In this document: positions 19,837 to 28,273 of the stretch, piece by piece
Numbering within the stretch: the stretch's first letter is position 1
Layout of the letters: the number at the start of each line of letters is the position of its first letter
Origin: Bradyrhizobium oropedii
GTDB taxonomy: Bacteria > Pseudomonadota > Alphaproteobacteria > Rhizobiales > Xanthobacteraceae
Length of the DNA stretch: 56,507 bases
Reading direction: 5' to 3'
NCBI RefSeq assembly: GCF_020889685.1
Contig: NZ_JACMYO010000033.1
Span: forward strand, 1 to 56,507
The notes under the pieces: generated by a model
What the model was told of the DNA's origin: nothing
What the model saw: only the letters and a program-made list of their open reading frames with translations
Databases searched by the model: none
Position numbers and translations under genes: made by a program

Positions 19837-20088
19837 CTACTGCACGTCGAGCGGCTCAGTGCCGGTCGCCTGGCCCGAGGCGTCGGTGGTGATCTTGTCG
19901 ACGCGGGCTTCGGCCTGGCGCAGCAATTCCTCGCAGCGCCGCTTCAGCGCCTCGCCGCGTTCGTAGATCGTAACCGATTCCTCAAGCGGGACCTTGCCGT
20001 CCTCGAGCCGCTTGACGATCGATTCGAGTTCCTCGATCGCGCGTTCAAAGGTCAGCTTCTTGACGTCGGCTTGAGTGTTTTCGGCCAT
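19837..20088 (-). CDS. xseB: exodeoxyribonuclease VII small subunit
   Basis: 83 residues. The conserved core runs LTFERAIEELESIVKRLEDG, then VPLEESVTIYERGEALKRRC, the standard XseB helical hairpin. It binds multiple copies to XseA to form the single-strand-specific exonuclease VII. XseB is typically encoded just before dxs or ispA, as here. It lies 128 bp downstream of the HDAC-like gene. Confidence 0.95.
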   Translation of the reverse strand: MAENTQADVKKLTFERAIEELESIVKRLEDGKVPLEESVTIYERGEALKRRCEELLRQAEARVDKITTDASGQATGTEPLDVQ

Positions 20089-20216
20089 TCTTTGCGTTCC
20101 CGATTGCGTGGATCAGATCGCAACCTGATCTTGTCGTCCAAACATGACCTGTCGCAGGCCATGCTTGCCCCGGCGCAGAATCAATCGAATTTTTGCGGGC
20201 GTATTGTGGCGGGTAT

Positions 20217-21143
20217 TCAGGCGCCCATCAATGCGGTGACGTGAGATGCCACCGATTCTTTCAGACCCTCGAGGTCGTAGCCGCCCTCCAGCACGGAGAC
20301 GACGCGGCCGCCGGCGCTCTTGTCGGCGAGATCCATCAGCTTGCGCGTGACCCAACCGAAATCCTCGCCGGTCAGGTTGATCGAGGCCAGCGGATCGCGG
20401 TGATGCGCGTCGAAGCCGGCCGAGATGACGACGAGTTCGGGGGAAAACTTCTCGAGCTGCGGCAGGATCAGGTTCTCGAAGGCGGAGCGGAACTTGGCGC
20501 CGCCGTCGCCGGGCGCCAGCGGCGCGTTGACGACGGTGTCGTGCTCGCCACGCTCACCGGCAGCGCCGGTGCCGGGGAACAGCGGCATTTGGTGCGTCGA
20601 GCAATACATCACGGTCGGGTCGGCCCAGAAGATATCCTGCGTGCCGTTGCCGTGATGGACGTCGAAGTCGATGATCGCGGCGCGCTTGATGCCGTATTTG
20701 CGCTGCGCGTGGCGCGCGGCGATCGCGACATTGTCGAAGAAGCAGAAGCCCATCGGCGTCGATTTCTCGGCGTGATGCCCGGGCGGCCGCACCGCGACGA
20801 AGGCGTTTTGATGCTTGCCCTCCATCACCGCATCGGTGGCGGCCACCGCGCCGCCGACGCCGCGCATCACGGCTTCCCAGGTGCCCGGCGACATCGAGGT
20901 GTCGCCGTCGATATAGATCATGCCCGAGGTCGGCGCGATGTGGCGTAGCTCGCCGACATAGTGCTCGCCGTGACAGAGCAGCACGGTGTCGAGGTCGCCT
21001 TCCGGCGCGAGGTCGCGCACCAGTCCCTTGAAGCGATCCTCAGCCAGCACCTCGGCGACCGCGCGCAACCGGTCGGGGCGTTCGGGATGTCCGGGAGGGG
21101 TCAAATGGTTGAGGCAGGCGGTGTGCGTCAGAAGCAGTGTCAT
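20217..21143 (-). CDS. histone deacetylase family protein (acetylpolyamine/acetoin-type amidohydrolase)
   Basis: 308 residues. Hallmarks include [16 protein letters not shown] (His-His charge relay), [14 protein letters not shown] (zinc ligands) and [12 protein letters not shown]. The family deacetylates acetyl-lysine or acetyl-polyamine substrates with Zn2+. In alphaproteobacteria it commonly sits beside xseB/dxs, though the substrate is uncertain. Confidence 0.92.
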   Translation of the reverse strand: MTLLLTHTACLNHLTPPGHPERPDRLRAVAEVLAEDRFKGLVRDLAPEGDLDTVLLCHGEHYVGELRHIAPTSGMIYIDGDTSMSPGTWEAVMRGVGGAVAATDAVMEGKHQNAFVAVRPPGHHAEKSTPMGFCFFDNVAIAARHAQRKYGIKRAAIIDFDVHHGNGTQDIFWADPTVMYCSTHQMPLFPGTGAAGERGEHDTVVNAPLAPGDGGAKFRSAFENLILPQLEKFSPELVVISAGFDAHHRDPLASINLTGEDFGWVTRKLMDLADKSAGGRVVSVLEGGYDLEGLKESVASHVTALMGA

Positions 21144-21266
21144 GCAAATTCCCGGCGCAATGGAGGCGCGTGCGAGGAAGGCCCTAATGTAGGCGGTTAC
21201 CGGCCCTGCGGAAAGGCCCCACTTATCTAGGTTTCCGTCCGTCCAAATGCCGCCAGGAGCCGAGCT

Positions 21267-21360
21267 CCCTCAGCGTCATTGCGAGCGAAGCGAAGCAATC
21301 CACGGCCACCCAGCATGCTGAGGGATGGATTGCTTCGTCGCTTCGCTCCTCGCAATGACG
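21267..21360. repeat. palindromic dispersed element of the CGTCATTGCGAG type
   Basis: The left arm CGTCATTGCGAGCGAAGCGA (from 21274) is matched by its complement ending CTCGCAATGACG at 21360, with GCAATCC/GGATTGC pairing between. An inner pair CCCTCAGC/GCTGAGGG is also present. This is the common short palindromic element seen in many Bradyrhizobium intergenic regions (recollection). Confidence 0.85.
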
Positions 21361-21390
21361 GGGGAACAGGAGCATTTCATATGCGGAGTC

Positions 21391-23061
21391 TCAATTGATC
21401 CGCTCGATCCGCTTTCCGGCCGGCGGGCCGACCGGGCTGTTGGCCTTGAAGTAGGCATAGAGCGCATCGACGTCGTAGATGCCGAACTGCTGCGCTGTTC
21501 CCTCCTTGAACACCGTGAAGCCGTCGCCGCCCTCGGCGAGATAATTGTTCACGGTGACGCGGTAGCTCGCGGTGGGGTCGATCGGCTTGCCGTCGAGCGA
21601 CATCCGCGCGGCGACGATGCGCGCGCCGTCTGGCTTGCTCGCATCCCACGCATAGGCAAAGCCCTTCGAGACCTGCAGGGCGCGCGGCCGCTTCGGGTCG
21701 GCCCATTGCTGCTCCAGCACGTCCTTGAGCTGCTTGCCGGTCAGCGTCATCGTGACGAGTTGGTTACGGAACGGCTGGCTGGCGAAGATGTCGGCATAGG
21801 TGACCGCGCTGTCCTCGCGCTTGACGATGTCGGTGCGCACGCCGCCGGGATTGGTGAAGGCGATCACCGCGCCGCCATTCGGCTCCGCGCCGGTCGCGCG
21901 CAGTTGCGCGTCGGCGACGATATCGCCGAGCGGGCTTTCGCCGGTTTCAGCGGGCGTGCGCGACAACGTTTCCGTGACCGAGCCTGCCGCACGGTTGGCG
22001 ATCGGTGCGGCCAGCCGGTCATAGGATTCCAGGAGCGCGCTCTGCTCCGGGTCCTTGGCCGTGCCGCTGATCTTTACGATTGTGTTGTCAGCCTTGGCGC
22101 TGATCACGTCATGGCTCTTCGGATCGAGCTGGAGGTCGATCGCGGTGACCAGCGTGCCGTATTTGTCGCCTGATGTGACGAGCCGTCCGTCGATCTCGCA
22201 GACATAGGCCTGGTGGGTGTGGCCGGAGATCACGACGTCGACCGCGTGATCGAACTTCTTGACGACGTCGACGATCGGGCCGGAGATCCCCGGGCATTCA
22301 TTGTAGTCGCCGGTCGGAAAGCCGCCTTCGTGGATCAGCACCACGATCGCCTCGACGCCCTTCGCCTTCAGCTCGGGGACCAGCGCATTGACGGTGTCGG
22401 CCTCGTCGCGGAAGTCGAGGCTGGCGACGCCGGCCGGCGACACCAAATTCGGTGTGTTCTTCAGCGCGAGCCCGATGAAGGCGACCGGAACGCCGTCGAA
22501 CTCCCTGATCTCGTAAGGTGGAAACACCGTCTTGCCGGTGGTCTTGTCGAAGGTGCTCGCCGCCAGATAACGGAATTTCGCGCCGGTGAAGGGATGCGGC
22601 CCCTGGCATTTGTCGACCGGGTGGCAGCCGCCGTTCTGCATCCGCAGCAGCTCGTCCTTGCCCTCGTCGAATTCGTGGTTGCCGACCGAGGAGATCGCAA
22701 GCCCCATCATCGAGAGCGACTCGATGGTCGGCTCGTCGTGAAACATCGCCGACAGAAACGGGCTCGCGCCGATCAGGTCGCCGGCGGCAACGAAGATGTT
22801 GTTCTTGTGTCCTTCGCGCAGCTGCTTGACGACGGTTGCCACGCGCTCGGAACCGCCGGCGGGCACCATGATCTTCTTGGAGGTGTCGGCGGGATCGGTG
22901 ATACGGATGCCGCCCGGCGGCGGCCGCAGGTAACCGTGAAAATCGTTGATCGCGAGAATGCGCAAGTCGACCGGGGCTGCGCCCTGCGCCAGGCAGGGAC
23001 TTGCTGCGGCGAGGCCAAGCGCGCAGAGCGCGGCGCGAAGCGTGAGGCGGGGCTGTCTCAT
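21391..23061 (-). CDS. 5'-nucleotidase / bifunctional metallophosphatase, secreted
   Basis: About 556 residues. The signal peptide at residues 1-25 ends PCLAQGAA. The metallophosphoesterase domain shows ILAINDFHG, SVGNHEFDEG and ISGHTHQAY (dimetal ligands). The C-terminal 5'-nucleotidase domain contains IVADAQLRAT and FTNPGGVRTD. It probably dephosphorylates nucleotides in the periplasm for salvage. ATG at 23061 is the start giving a proper signal sequence; the upstream extension to 23160 lacks one. Confidence 0.93.
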   Translation of the reverse strand: MRQPRLTLRAALCALGLAAASPCLAQGAAPVDLRILAINDFHGYLRPPPGGIRITDPADTSKKIMVPAGGSERVATVVKQLREGHKNNIFVAAGDLIGASPFLSAMFHDEPTIESLSMMGLAISSVGNHEFDEGKDELLRMQNGGCHPVDKCQGPHPFTGAKFRYLAASTFDKTTGKTVFPPYEIREFDGVPVAFIGLALKNTPNLVSPAGVASLDFRDEADTVNALVPELKAKGVEAIVVLIHEGGFPTGDYNECPGISGPIVDVVKKFDHAVDVVISGHTHQAYVCEIDGRLVTSGDKYGTLVTAIDLQLDPKSHDVISAKADNTIVKISGTAKDPEQSALLESYDRLAAPIANRAAGSVTETLSRTPAETGESPLGDIVADAQLRATGAEPNGGAVIAFTNPGGVRTDIVKREDSAVTYADIFASQPFRNQLVTMTLTGKQLKDVLEQQWADPKRPRALQVSKGFAYAWDASKPDGARIVAARMSLDGKPIDPTASYRVTVNNYLAEGGDGFTVFKEGTAQQFGIYDVDALYAYFKANSPVGPPAGKRIERIN

Positions 23062-23125
23062 GACCTGTCCATGGCGTCCACGATCATGGAGCACACGATC
23101 ATGGCGCGACGCCACTACAATTTTG

Positions 23126-23162
23126 CGACGCTTCGTTTCAATCCCGACGCTTCGTTTCAATC
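23126..23162. repeat. tandem duplication of an 18-19 bp segment at a gene end
   Basis: CGACGCTTCGTTTCAATC occurs twice in tandem with a 19-bp period (23126-23143 and 23145-23162). The right copy contains the enoyl-CoA hydratase stop codon, so the stop region is duplicated in the intergenic spacer. Confidence 0.9.
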
Positions 23163-23918
23163 TTTTGTGCGCGCCATGAAGGCCTTGAAGGCGCTAACCG
23201 CCTCCTTGGAGCGCATCCGCTCGGTGAACAAATGGTTCTCCTGCTCGATGCGGCGGGTGACGTCCTCCGGCGGCAGCCTGATCAGGCGCCGCGAGATCGC
23301 CACCGCCTCGGCCGGCAGCGCGCAGATCTCGCGCGCCACCTTGTGGGCCTCGACCTCGGCATGGCCCGGCGCCACCACGGTGTTGACGAAGCCGGCGACG
23401 CGGGCGTCGTCGGCCGACATGGTGCGGCCCATCACCAGCATCGCGAAGGCGCGCTGGTGGCCCATCATGCGCGGCATCAACAGGCTGGAGGCGCCTTCCG
23501 GCACCAGGCCGAAATTGGAGAACGGCGTCGAGAACAGCGCGGTCTTGCTGGCCAGCACATAGTCGCAGTGAAACAGCATGGTGGTGCCGATCCCCATCGC
23601 GACGCCGTCGACGGCAGCGATGATCGGCTTCACATTGTGCGCCAGTGAATACAGGAACTTGACCAGGTCGGACGCGGGCGGCGTCTCGCCGGTCGAGGTG
23701 CCCTGCGCCAGCAGGTCCTCGATGTCGTTGCCCGCGGTGAACACGCCGGAGCCGCCGGTGATGATGAGGCAGCGGATCTTCGGATTGTTCTGCGCCTTGT
23801 CGATCGCATCGCTGATCGCGCGAAACATCTCCTGGGTGATCGCGTTCTTCTTCTCGGGCCTGCGCAGCCGGATCACGCGCGTGGCGGCTTCGTCGGTTAC
23901 TATGACATGCGCGGTCAT
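23157..23918 (-). CDS. enoyl-CoA hydratase/isomerase family protein
   Basis: About 253 residues. Crotonase-fold landmarks are visible: RLRRPEKKNAIT, GSGVFTAGNDIEDL (oxyanion-hole region), IAAVDGVAMGIGTTMLF (second oxyanion/active-site region) and PEGASSLLMPRMMG. The family hydrates or isomerises acyl-CoA esters. It may belong to fatty-acid or aromatic-acid degradation; no pathway partner is adjacent. ATG at 23918 is used. Confidence 0.9.
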   Translation of the reverse strand: MTAHVIVTDEAATRVIRLRRPEKKNAITQEMFRAISDAIDKAQNNPKIRCLIITGGSGVFTAGNDIEDLLAQGTSTGETPPASDLVKFLYSLAHNVKPIIAAVDGVAMGIGTTMLFHCDYVLASKTALFSTPFSNFGLVPEGASSLLMPRMMGHQRAFAMLVMGRTMSADDARVAGFVNTVVAPGHAEVEAHKVAREICALPAEAVAISRRLIRLPPEDVTRRIEQENHLFTERMRSKEAVSAFKAFMARTKD

Positions 23919-24068
23919 CAAACGGTCCCAGGTTCGGCCGGCATCGTCGCCGGCGGACATCGTGCCGCTATCCTACATGATCCCGTGCAAGCCCCAAGCG
24001 ATCCGGGTTGCTTTTCGCAGTGGGCGCGTATGAGAACGGCGCAATGCAGTGCTCTGGCAGTGCTCCGC

Positions 24069-24797
24069 TCAGCCGCGCCCGACGAACGAGCCGATGCCGC
24101 GGCCGATCGCATCGCCATGCTGCAACAGTGCGCCGAGATGATCGCCGGGGACCGACATCGCGTACAGCCCGTTCTCCGCGGCAAATCGCTGCATCGGCGC
24201 ATGCGGGGTGTCGTCCTGTCCGTTCCAGAGCAGCACCGGCACCCGCGAGGACAGCACCGCGTCCCTGGCGCCGTCGACCTGGCCGAGCGCATTGAAGCAG
24301 GCGCGCACCCCGCCTTCGAGATCGGACGTCACCCATTCGGCGAGCTCCGGCACGGTGCGGCGGGCGAAGGTGATGAATGCGCCATAGGTCAGCGGGCCGG
24401 CGTTGCCGCGCGGCAATCCGGTGAGAAAATCCCAGCCGCCGATCGCCAGCGACGACAGCCGCGACGGGAAAAACCGCGCAACGCCGACCGCGACCCAGCC
24501 GCCCATCGAATGCCCGACCACATGCGCGCGCTCGCCGCCGAGATCGTCGATGACCGCGACGATGTCGCCGGCACGCTGCTCCTGATCGTAGAGTTCCGGA
24601 TCGGCGGGCTTGTCGCTCTGGCCATGTCCGAGCGAATCGACGCAGACCACGCGAAAGCGATCGGCAAGCGCATCGACCACGCCGCACTGCTTCCAGCTCG
24701 CGGCATCGAGCAGCAGGCCGTGCTGCAGCACGATTAGCGGCCCGGATCCTTCGACGGTGTAATGGATGCGCTGGCCCCGATGATTGGCAAAAGGCAT
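24069..24797 (-). CDS. alpha/beta hydrolase fold protein
   Basis: About 242 residues. The oxyanion HG region is IVLQHGLLLDA, the nucleophile elbow is VVGHSMGGWVA (Ser), and a late His sits in PGDHLGALLQHG. It lacks a signal peptide, so it should be cytoplasmic. Substrate and reaction cannot be derived; hydrolases, esterases and dehalogenases all share this layout. Start MPFANHRG at 24797 gives the usual compact N-terminus. Confidence 0.87.
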   Translation of the reverse strand: MPFANHRGQRIHYTVEGSGPLIVLQHGLLLDAASWKQCGVVDALADRFRVVCVDSLGHGQSDKPADPELYDQEQRAGDIVAVIDDLGGERAHVVGHSMGGWVAVGVARFFPSRLSSLAIGGWDFLTGLPRGNAGPLTYGAFITFARRTVPELAEWVTSDLEGGVRACFNALGQVDGARDAVLSSRVPVLLWNGQDDTPHAPMQRFAAENGLYAMSVPGDHLGALLQHGDAIGRGIGSFVGRG

Positions 24798-24908
24798 TGA
24801 TAGGGTTCCCCACGTTTCACCAGAGGTGAGCGCAGAGACCGGCGTATTCAAGGCCCGCGGTCAGAATCGGGAACCTGCTCGATCACCCGATTGTGTAGAA
24901 CCTGGCTT

Positions 24909-25472
24909 TCAACCGCCCCACACAGTGGCTTCGCTCCAGCCGAGCTCGGTGAACTCGGCTGCGCGGAACGGGGCTTCGCCGGCGGAGAAGAATTCGTCGA
25001 GCTGCGGCGGCTTCACCGCGGTCTCGGAGAGCATCGCGTGGGCCTGGCCGCGATGATGGATCTGGTGCTGGAACAGATGCATCAGGAGCCGGTCGCGACG
25101 CTCGGTCTGCACGGAGCTGTCGCGATTGACCTTGACGACATCGTCGAGCCGCTCGGGCGTCAGCGCGTCGCAGTGAACGATCAATCGCTGGTCGATCGCG
25201 CGCTGCGCGCGCTTCAGTTCGGCGACTGACGGGTAGGGCACTTCATTGGCCCACGCCTTCGGCCCGAGCCAGCCGCCTTCGAGCGCGTCGATGTAGAAGA
25301 GGTCGACGACATGGATGTGGTTCAGCGTCGCCTGCAGGCTCGGGAAGAACCCGGTGCGCGCCGCGGCGAATTCCGCCTGGCTGAGACCGGCGCATGCAGT
25401 AAGCAGGCGATGATTGGCCCAGGCATTGTTGTAGGCAAAGGCGCGAAAGGTCTGGACGAGGTTCGCGGGCAT
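24909..25472 (-). CDS. DinB family protein
   Basis: 187 residues forming a predicted four-helix bundle. The three metal-ligand His positions are suggested by TLNHIHVVDLFY and LFQHQIHHRGQAHAML (HxxxH type), the core DinB/YfiT signature. Such proteins are metal-dependent and often act in thiol (bacillithiol or mycothiol) chemistry or are stress-induced; the substrate in rhizobia is unclear. Confidence 0.85.
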   Translation of the reverse strand: MPANLVQTFRAFAYNNAWANHRLLTACAGLSQAEFAAARTGFFPSLQATLNHIHVVDLFYIDALEGGWLGPKAWANEVPYPSVAELKRAQRAIDQRLIVHCDALTPERLDDVVKVNRDSSVQTERRDRLLMHLFQHQIHHRGQAHAMLSETAVKPPQLDEFFSAGEAPFRAAEFTELGWSEATVWGG

Positions 25473-25500
25473 ATCGGTCCTCAGTGGATTGACTGACTTT

Positions 25501-25734
25501 CTAGCGCCGCGTTATGCCCCGGTTGAGGCTGACCTGAAACAATGGCCCTTCGTCCGTGCGGACCTCGAACGCCAACAGACTGTGTTGGTCCAACGGCGGG
25601 TTGTCTTTCGCCATGCTGAGTAATGACTGCATCGCTTCGTGAGCGGCGGTCTCCTCGTCGTGCAGCTCGACGCCCTGCCTGTCGGCATAGAGTTCCTCGC
25701 CGTTGCGGATGTCGAAATAGTAGCGGGTTGCCAT
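25501..25734 (-). CDS. DUF6894-type small protein
   Basis: 77 residues beginning MATRYYFDIRNGEELYADRQ, the compact acidic fold seen in the DUF6894 family (many rhizobial paralogues, from memory). The middle carries ETAAHEAMQSLLSMA. No catalytic motif is visible. It sits 28 bp downstream of no other gene on its strand; DinB's start faces it. The start is the ATG at 25734, after an unrelated upstream extension. Confidence 0.75.
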   Translation of the reverse strand: MATRYYFDIRNGEELYADRQGVELHDEETAAHEAMQSLLSMAKDNPPLDQHSLLAFEVRTDEGPLFQVSLNRGITRR

Positions 25735-26212
25735 TTGCGGCTCCCTCGTTGCGGTGGGAGCTGCCCAGGCTCTCAAGTGCCGGCGCGCTCTGAATTCGCC
25801 CGGCAGCGCCGCACTCTGCGTCAGGAAGTCCGAATTTGCTACTCAACAATGATATCGGTTCAAGGAACCGCTCACGCGCTCGCTCGGGTCACCCGCTATC
25901 GTCTTCCGGCTACGATCTCGAGTGCGCGTGAACCGCGAGAGATATCCCGGACTCGGCAATTGCAGCTTGCATAGCTGAGATAAGTGTATACTTGTGTTAA
26001 ATCGACTGGCCTTGAGCCTTGTAGATCGGTCCGCGTGGACCCTTTTCCAAAGACATCGTCGGATGAAGATGAGAACGCAGTGCTTGCAGCACTGCGGCTA
26101 AGCTTTCGTCATGTTGTTGATCGGCTGCCGTTTCACGGATGTACTGGAATGGCAGTGCGGCCCGCTCTGTCACCGATAGAGCGGGCTTTCGTATTTGTTC
26201 GTTCAACGTACC
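25735..26212. other. intergenic region with two stem-loops
   Basis: About 480 bp with no confident gene. A stem-loop (26076-26083/26089-26096, 8-bp stem) is followed by a strong one (26160-26168/26178-26186, 9-bp stem) with a TTTCGTATTTGTT tail, resembling a rightward terminator. A TTG-started leftward ORF of 69 codons (25997-26206) overlaps both and cannot be supported. A small RNA ending at the second hairpin is possible. Confidence 0.4.
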
Positions 26213-26318
26213 CGGAGCGTTTTCGAGCGAAGCGGGTAACGGTTCGCGTGAAGAAAACGCGTCAAAACGAGAAGCTAGAGCTTCAGTTCTGATTCAATCA
26301 GAACCGAAAGTGCTCCAG
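26213..26318. repeat. ~105-bp dispersed palindromic element, copy B
   Basis: Second copy of the element at 17207-17313, in the same orientation, with the same GAGCGTTTTCGAGCGAAG start, GAAGAAAACGCGTC middle and GTTCTGATTCAATCAGAAC hairpin. It lies directly upstream of rpsU and ends 12 bp before its start codon, so it forms the rpsU leader. Confidence 0.85.
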
Positions 26319-26329
26319 CGCCGCGAGAG

Positions 26330-26635
26330 GTGATCCATTTGCAGGTTCTTGTCAGGGACAACAATATCGACCAGGCGCTGCGCGTTCTGAAGAAGAGGCT
26401 GCAGCGTGAGGGCGTCTTCAGGGAGATGAAGCGCCGCCGATCGTTTGAAAAGCCTTCGGAGAAACGGATTCGAGAGAAGGCCGAGGCCGTGCGGCGAGCG
26501 CGCAAGCTTGCCCGCAAGCAGGCGATCCGCGAGGGATTGATTGCGGCTCCGCCGAGGAAGCCCAAACTGACGGCGCCAAAATTCTCAGCGCCAGGGCAAT
26601 CGCCACCACGAACAAACGGCTCGCCGGAGCGTTAG
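26330..26635 (+). CDS. rpsU: 30S ribosomal protein S21
   Basis: 101 residues. [20 protein letters not shown] then [13 protein letters not shown] match the S21 N-terminal and RNA-contacting helices. S21 sits on the 30S head/platform near the anti-Shine-Dalgarno region. The start is a GTG at 26330. The protein is longer than typical S21 because of a Pro/Lys-rich tail (about residues 75-101). Rhizobia often carry more than one rpsU. The dispersed repeat occupies its leader. Confidence 0.93.
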   Translation: MIHLQVLVRDNNIDQALRVLKKRLQREGVFREMKRRRSFEKPSEKRIREKAEAVRRARKLARKQAIREGLIAAPPRKPKLTAPKFSAPGQSPPRTNGSPER

Positions 26636-27048
26636 TCGGTACCGCAATCCCGTTGGAGGGAGCGTGCGAGATGAAGCAGCGACCTTATCGAGGCAACGGA
26701 TGCCTCCAGGAACGTCTCTCCGATGAAATTTGTCGTCGGCGGGATCAGGATCGGCATGTCCGATCGAAGGACGAAAAGCGACGACAGCGTGCGCAGAATC
26801 TGGCCGGCGCGGCCATCAACGCAATGACGGATCATTCGGCCAGCCGGATCGATCAGTCTGCCCGCAAGCGTGATTTGCTGGACGGCCCCGGGGAGTTTCG
26901 CTCGTCCCGCCGGGATCGCTGACCAAGCAGTCCCGCGATGGCTTGATCGGCTCTTCCGTGACCGCGAAGCCGGCTGGGATTCGGCAGGGCCTCGCCGTAT
27001 CGGAGAGGGTAACCGCCGCCAGAGGTCGCTCTGACGCCAACGTGCCGG
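26636..27048. other. stretch between rpsU and the Tad-like operon
   Basis: 413 bp holding at most one small doubtful gene (see 26671-26922). No hairpin or repeat stands out. Confidence 0.4.
26671..26922 (+). CDS. small basic hypothetical protein, doubtful
   Basis: 83 residues, very Arg-rich, ending LLDGPGEFRSSRRDR. A GGAGGG purine run lies about 10 bases before the ATG. It is not recognised. The composition could equally be an accidental frame; an antisense frame of 67 codons overlaps it. It is listed only because of the ribosome-binding site. Confidence 0.3.
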   Translation: MKQRPYRGNGCLQERLSDEICRRRDQDRHVRSKDEKRRQRAQNLAGAAINAMTDHSASRIDQSARKRDLLDGPGEFRSSRRDR

Positions 27049-27702
27049 CTAGCAGGTCTTTTGCTGTAGATGCTGGATGCAGGTACAAGTCGTCGAGGCC
27101 GTCAGCTTGACGTCATAGTACGGAAAGTTTGCATTGGCAGGGCTGTTGGTCGAGCAGCGCGGAAACAGGTAGTAGCTGTCCGCGAGCGTCAGAGTCCCGC
27201 TGATCGTGAAGCCGAGGTGGGGCATATAGCCGTACGACACTTCGCCCAGGACGAACGAGACATTGTAGTTCTGGGTCCCGGCGAGCGAAGCAGGCAGTGT
27301 GATTTTCTGCCCGACCGGTCGTCCCGTTCCGTAGCTCGTTCCATTGTACGACTCGCTCCACTGCACGGTCGCATTGCCGTTGCTGTCGGTGGAGATGCCT
27401 GAAACGGTCACCATAGCGACCGAGCTGCCGTTGCTCGTCGTTGGATACGGCGCGAGAATCGCCGTCGACGCGCCGAGGATGTTCTGCAGCTGGGTCGCGC
27501 TGACCTGCGTGTTCTGCGAGACCATGTCGGCGACGGAATGGGCAGCCGCGGTGACCTTGACGTTGATGGCCATGCCGTTGGCGAGCTCGATGCCGCCGAC
27601 ATAAAGCAGCAGCATGAACGGCAACACCATGGCGAACTCGATCGCTGCCAGGGCCTCGGTATCGATCCAGAACTTCCGCATTCGAGATGACGGGCTGGTC
27701 AT
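27049..27702 (-). CDS. TadE-family pilus assembly protein
   Basis: About 217 residues. The N-terminus has the TadE pattern EALAAIEFAMVLPFMLLLYVGGIELA: a Glu-containing processing/insertion motif followed by one membrane segment. The rest is a Ser/Thr/Tyr-rich extracytoplasmic domain with a Cys-rich C-terminus (CTCIQHLQQKTC). TadE-like pseudopilins help assemble Flp pili. It is the last gene of the three-gene leftward unit. ATG at 27702 is preferred because of an AAGGTG upstream. Confidence 0.85.
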   Translation of the reverse strand: MTSPSSRMRKFWIDTEALAAIEFAMVLPFMLLLYVGGIELANGMAINVKVTAAAHSVADMVSQNTQVSATQLQNILGASTAILAPYPTTSNGSSVAMVTVSGISTDSNGNATVQWSESYNGTSYGTGRPVGQKITLPASLAGTQNYNVSFVLGEVSYGYMPHLGFTISGTLTLADSYYLFPRCSTNSPANANFPYYDVKLTASTTCTCIQHLQQKTC

Positions 27703-27714
27703 GGAAATCACCTT

Positions 27715-28263
27715 CTAGGAGGACGGCTCGTTCTGGAAAGCGGCGGTAGCCAGAATCATTCGCGTATTGTTGGGCTGATTTGAAAGATTGAATCCGAGAG
27801 GTCCGCCAAAGACCGGCCACAAATACATCACCCGGACCACGACGATATCTCCCGCGTTTCCAGGATTGAATTGCATGTTGTTGACGTTGCCCTGGCTGTC
27901 ATACGTCGGAACGAGAGCAGAGGTGTCGGCGGTCGACCAGCTGGTGGCGACCCGCACGTCGACGAATATCTTGCTGCACGTGAACAGCACAGAGACCTGG
28001 CTGCAGACGGTCTGGTGAAAAGCGGCCTGTGTCGCCTGTGCTGATTGCGTCTGCCCAGTCAGGATTTGCCGGCTCGATTGCTGCACCACCGATTCGAGCA
28101 TTTCCTGCGCAAAGAAGACGAGGAACGTCTGCAGGATCGCGACAAGGAGGGCGATGAAGGCCGGCGCGATCAGCGCAAACTCGACGGCCGTGACGCCCCG
28201 GCAATCCCTGACGAAGGCGCCGGAGCGAGTTTGTCTTGTCGATCGGAGTTTCAACCGGGCCAC
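27715..28263 (-). CDS. TadE-family pilus assembly protein (second)
   Basis: 182 residues. The conserved start GVTAVEFALIAPAFIALLVA gives the TadE/TadG-like signal and membrane helix; the remainder is extracytoplasmic with several Cys. It lies 12 bp upstream of the next TadE gene and 10 bp after TadG, forming one operon. The role is inferred to be a minor pseudopilin or adaptor. Confidence 0.85.
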   Translation of the reverse strand: MARLKLRSTRQTRSGAFVRDCRGVTAVEFALIAPAFIALLVAILQTFLVFFAQEMLESVVQQSSRQILTGQTQSAQATQAAFHQTVCSQVSVLFTCSKIFVDVRVATSWSTADTSALVPTYDSQGNVNNMQFNPGNAGDIVVVRVMYLWPVFGGPLGFNLSNQPNNTRMILATAAFQNEPSS

Positions 28264-28273
28264 CGCGCTGCTC

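Noticed and set aside
25997..26206. Leftward 69-codon ORF with TTG start
   Set aside because: No ribosome-binding site, overlaps two stem-loops and has no recognisable homology; treated as intergenic.
26632..26835. Leftward 67-codon ORF antisense to the doubtful small gene
   Set aside because: No ribosome-binding site and no motif; probably a shadow frame.
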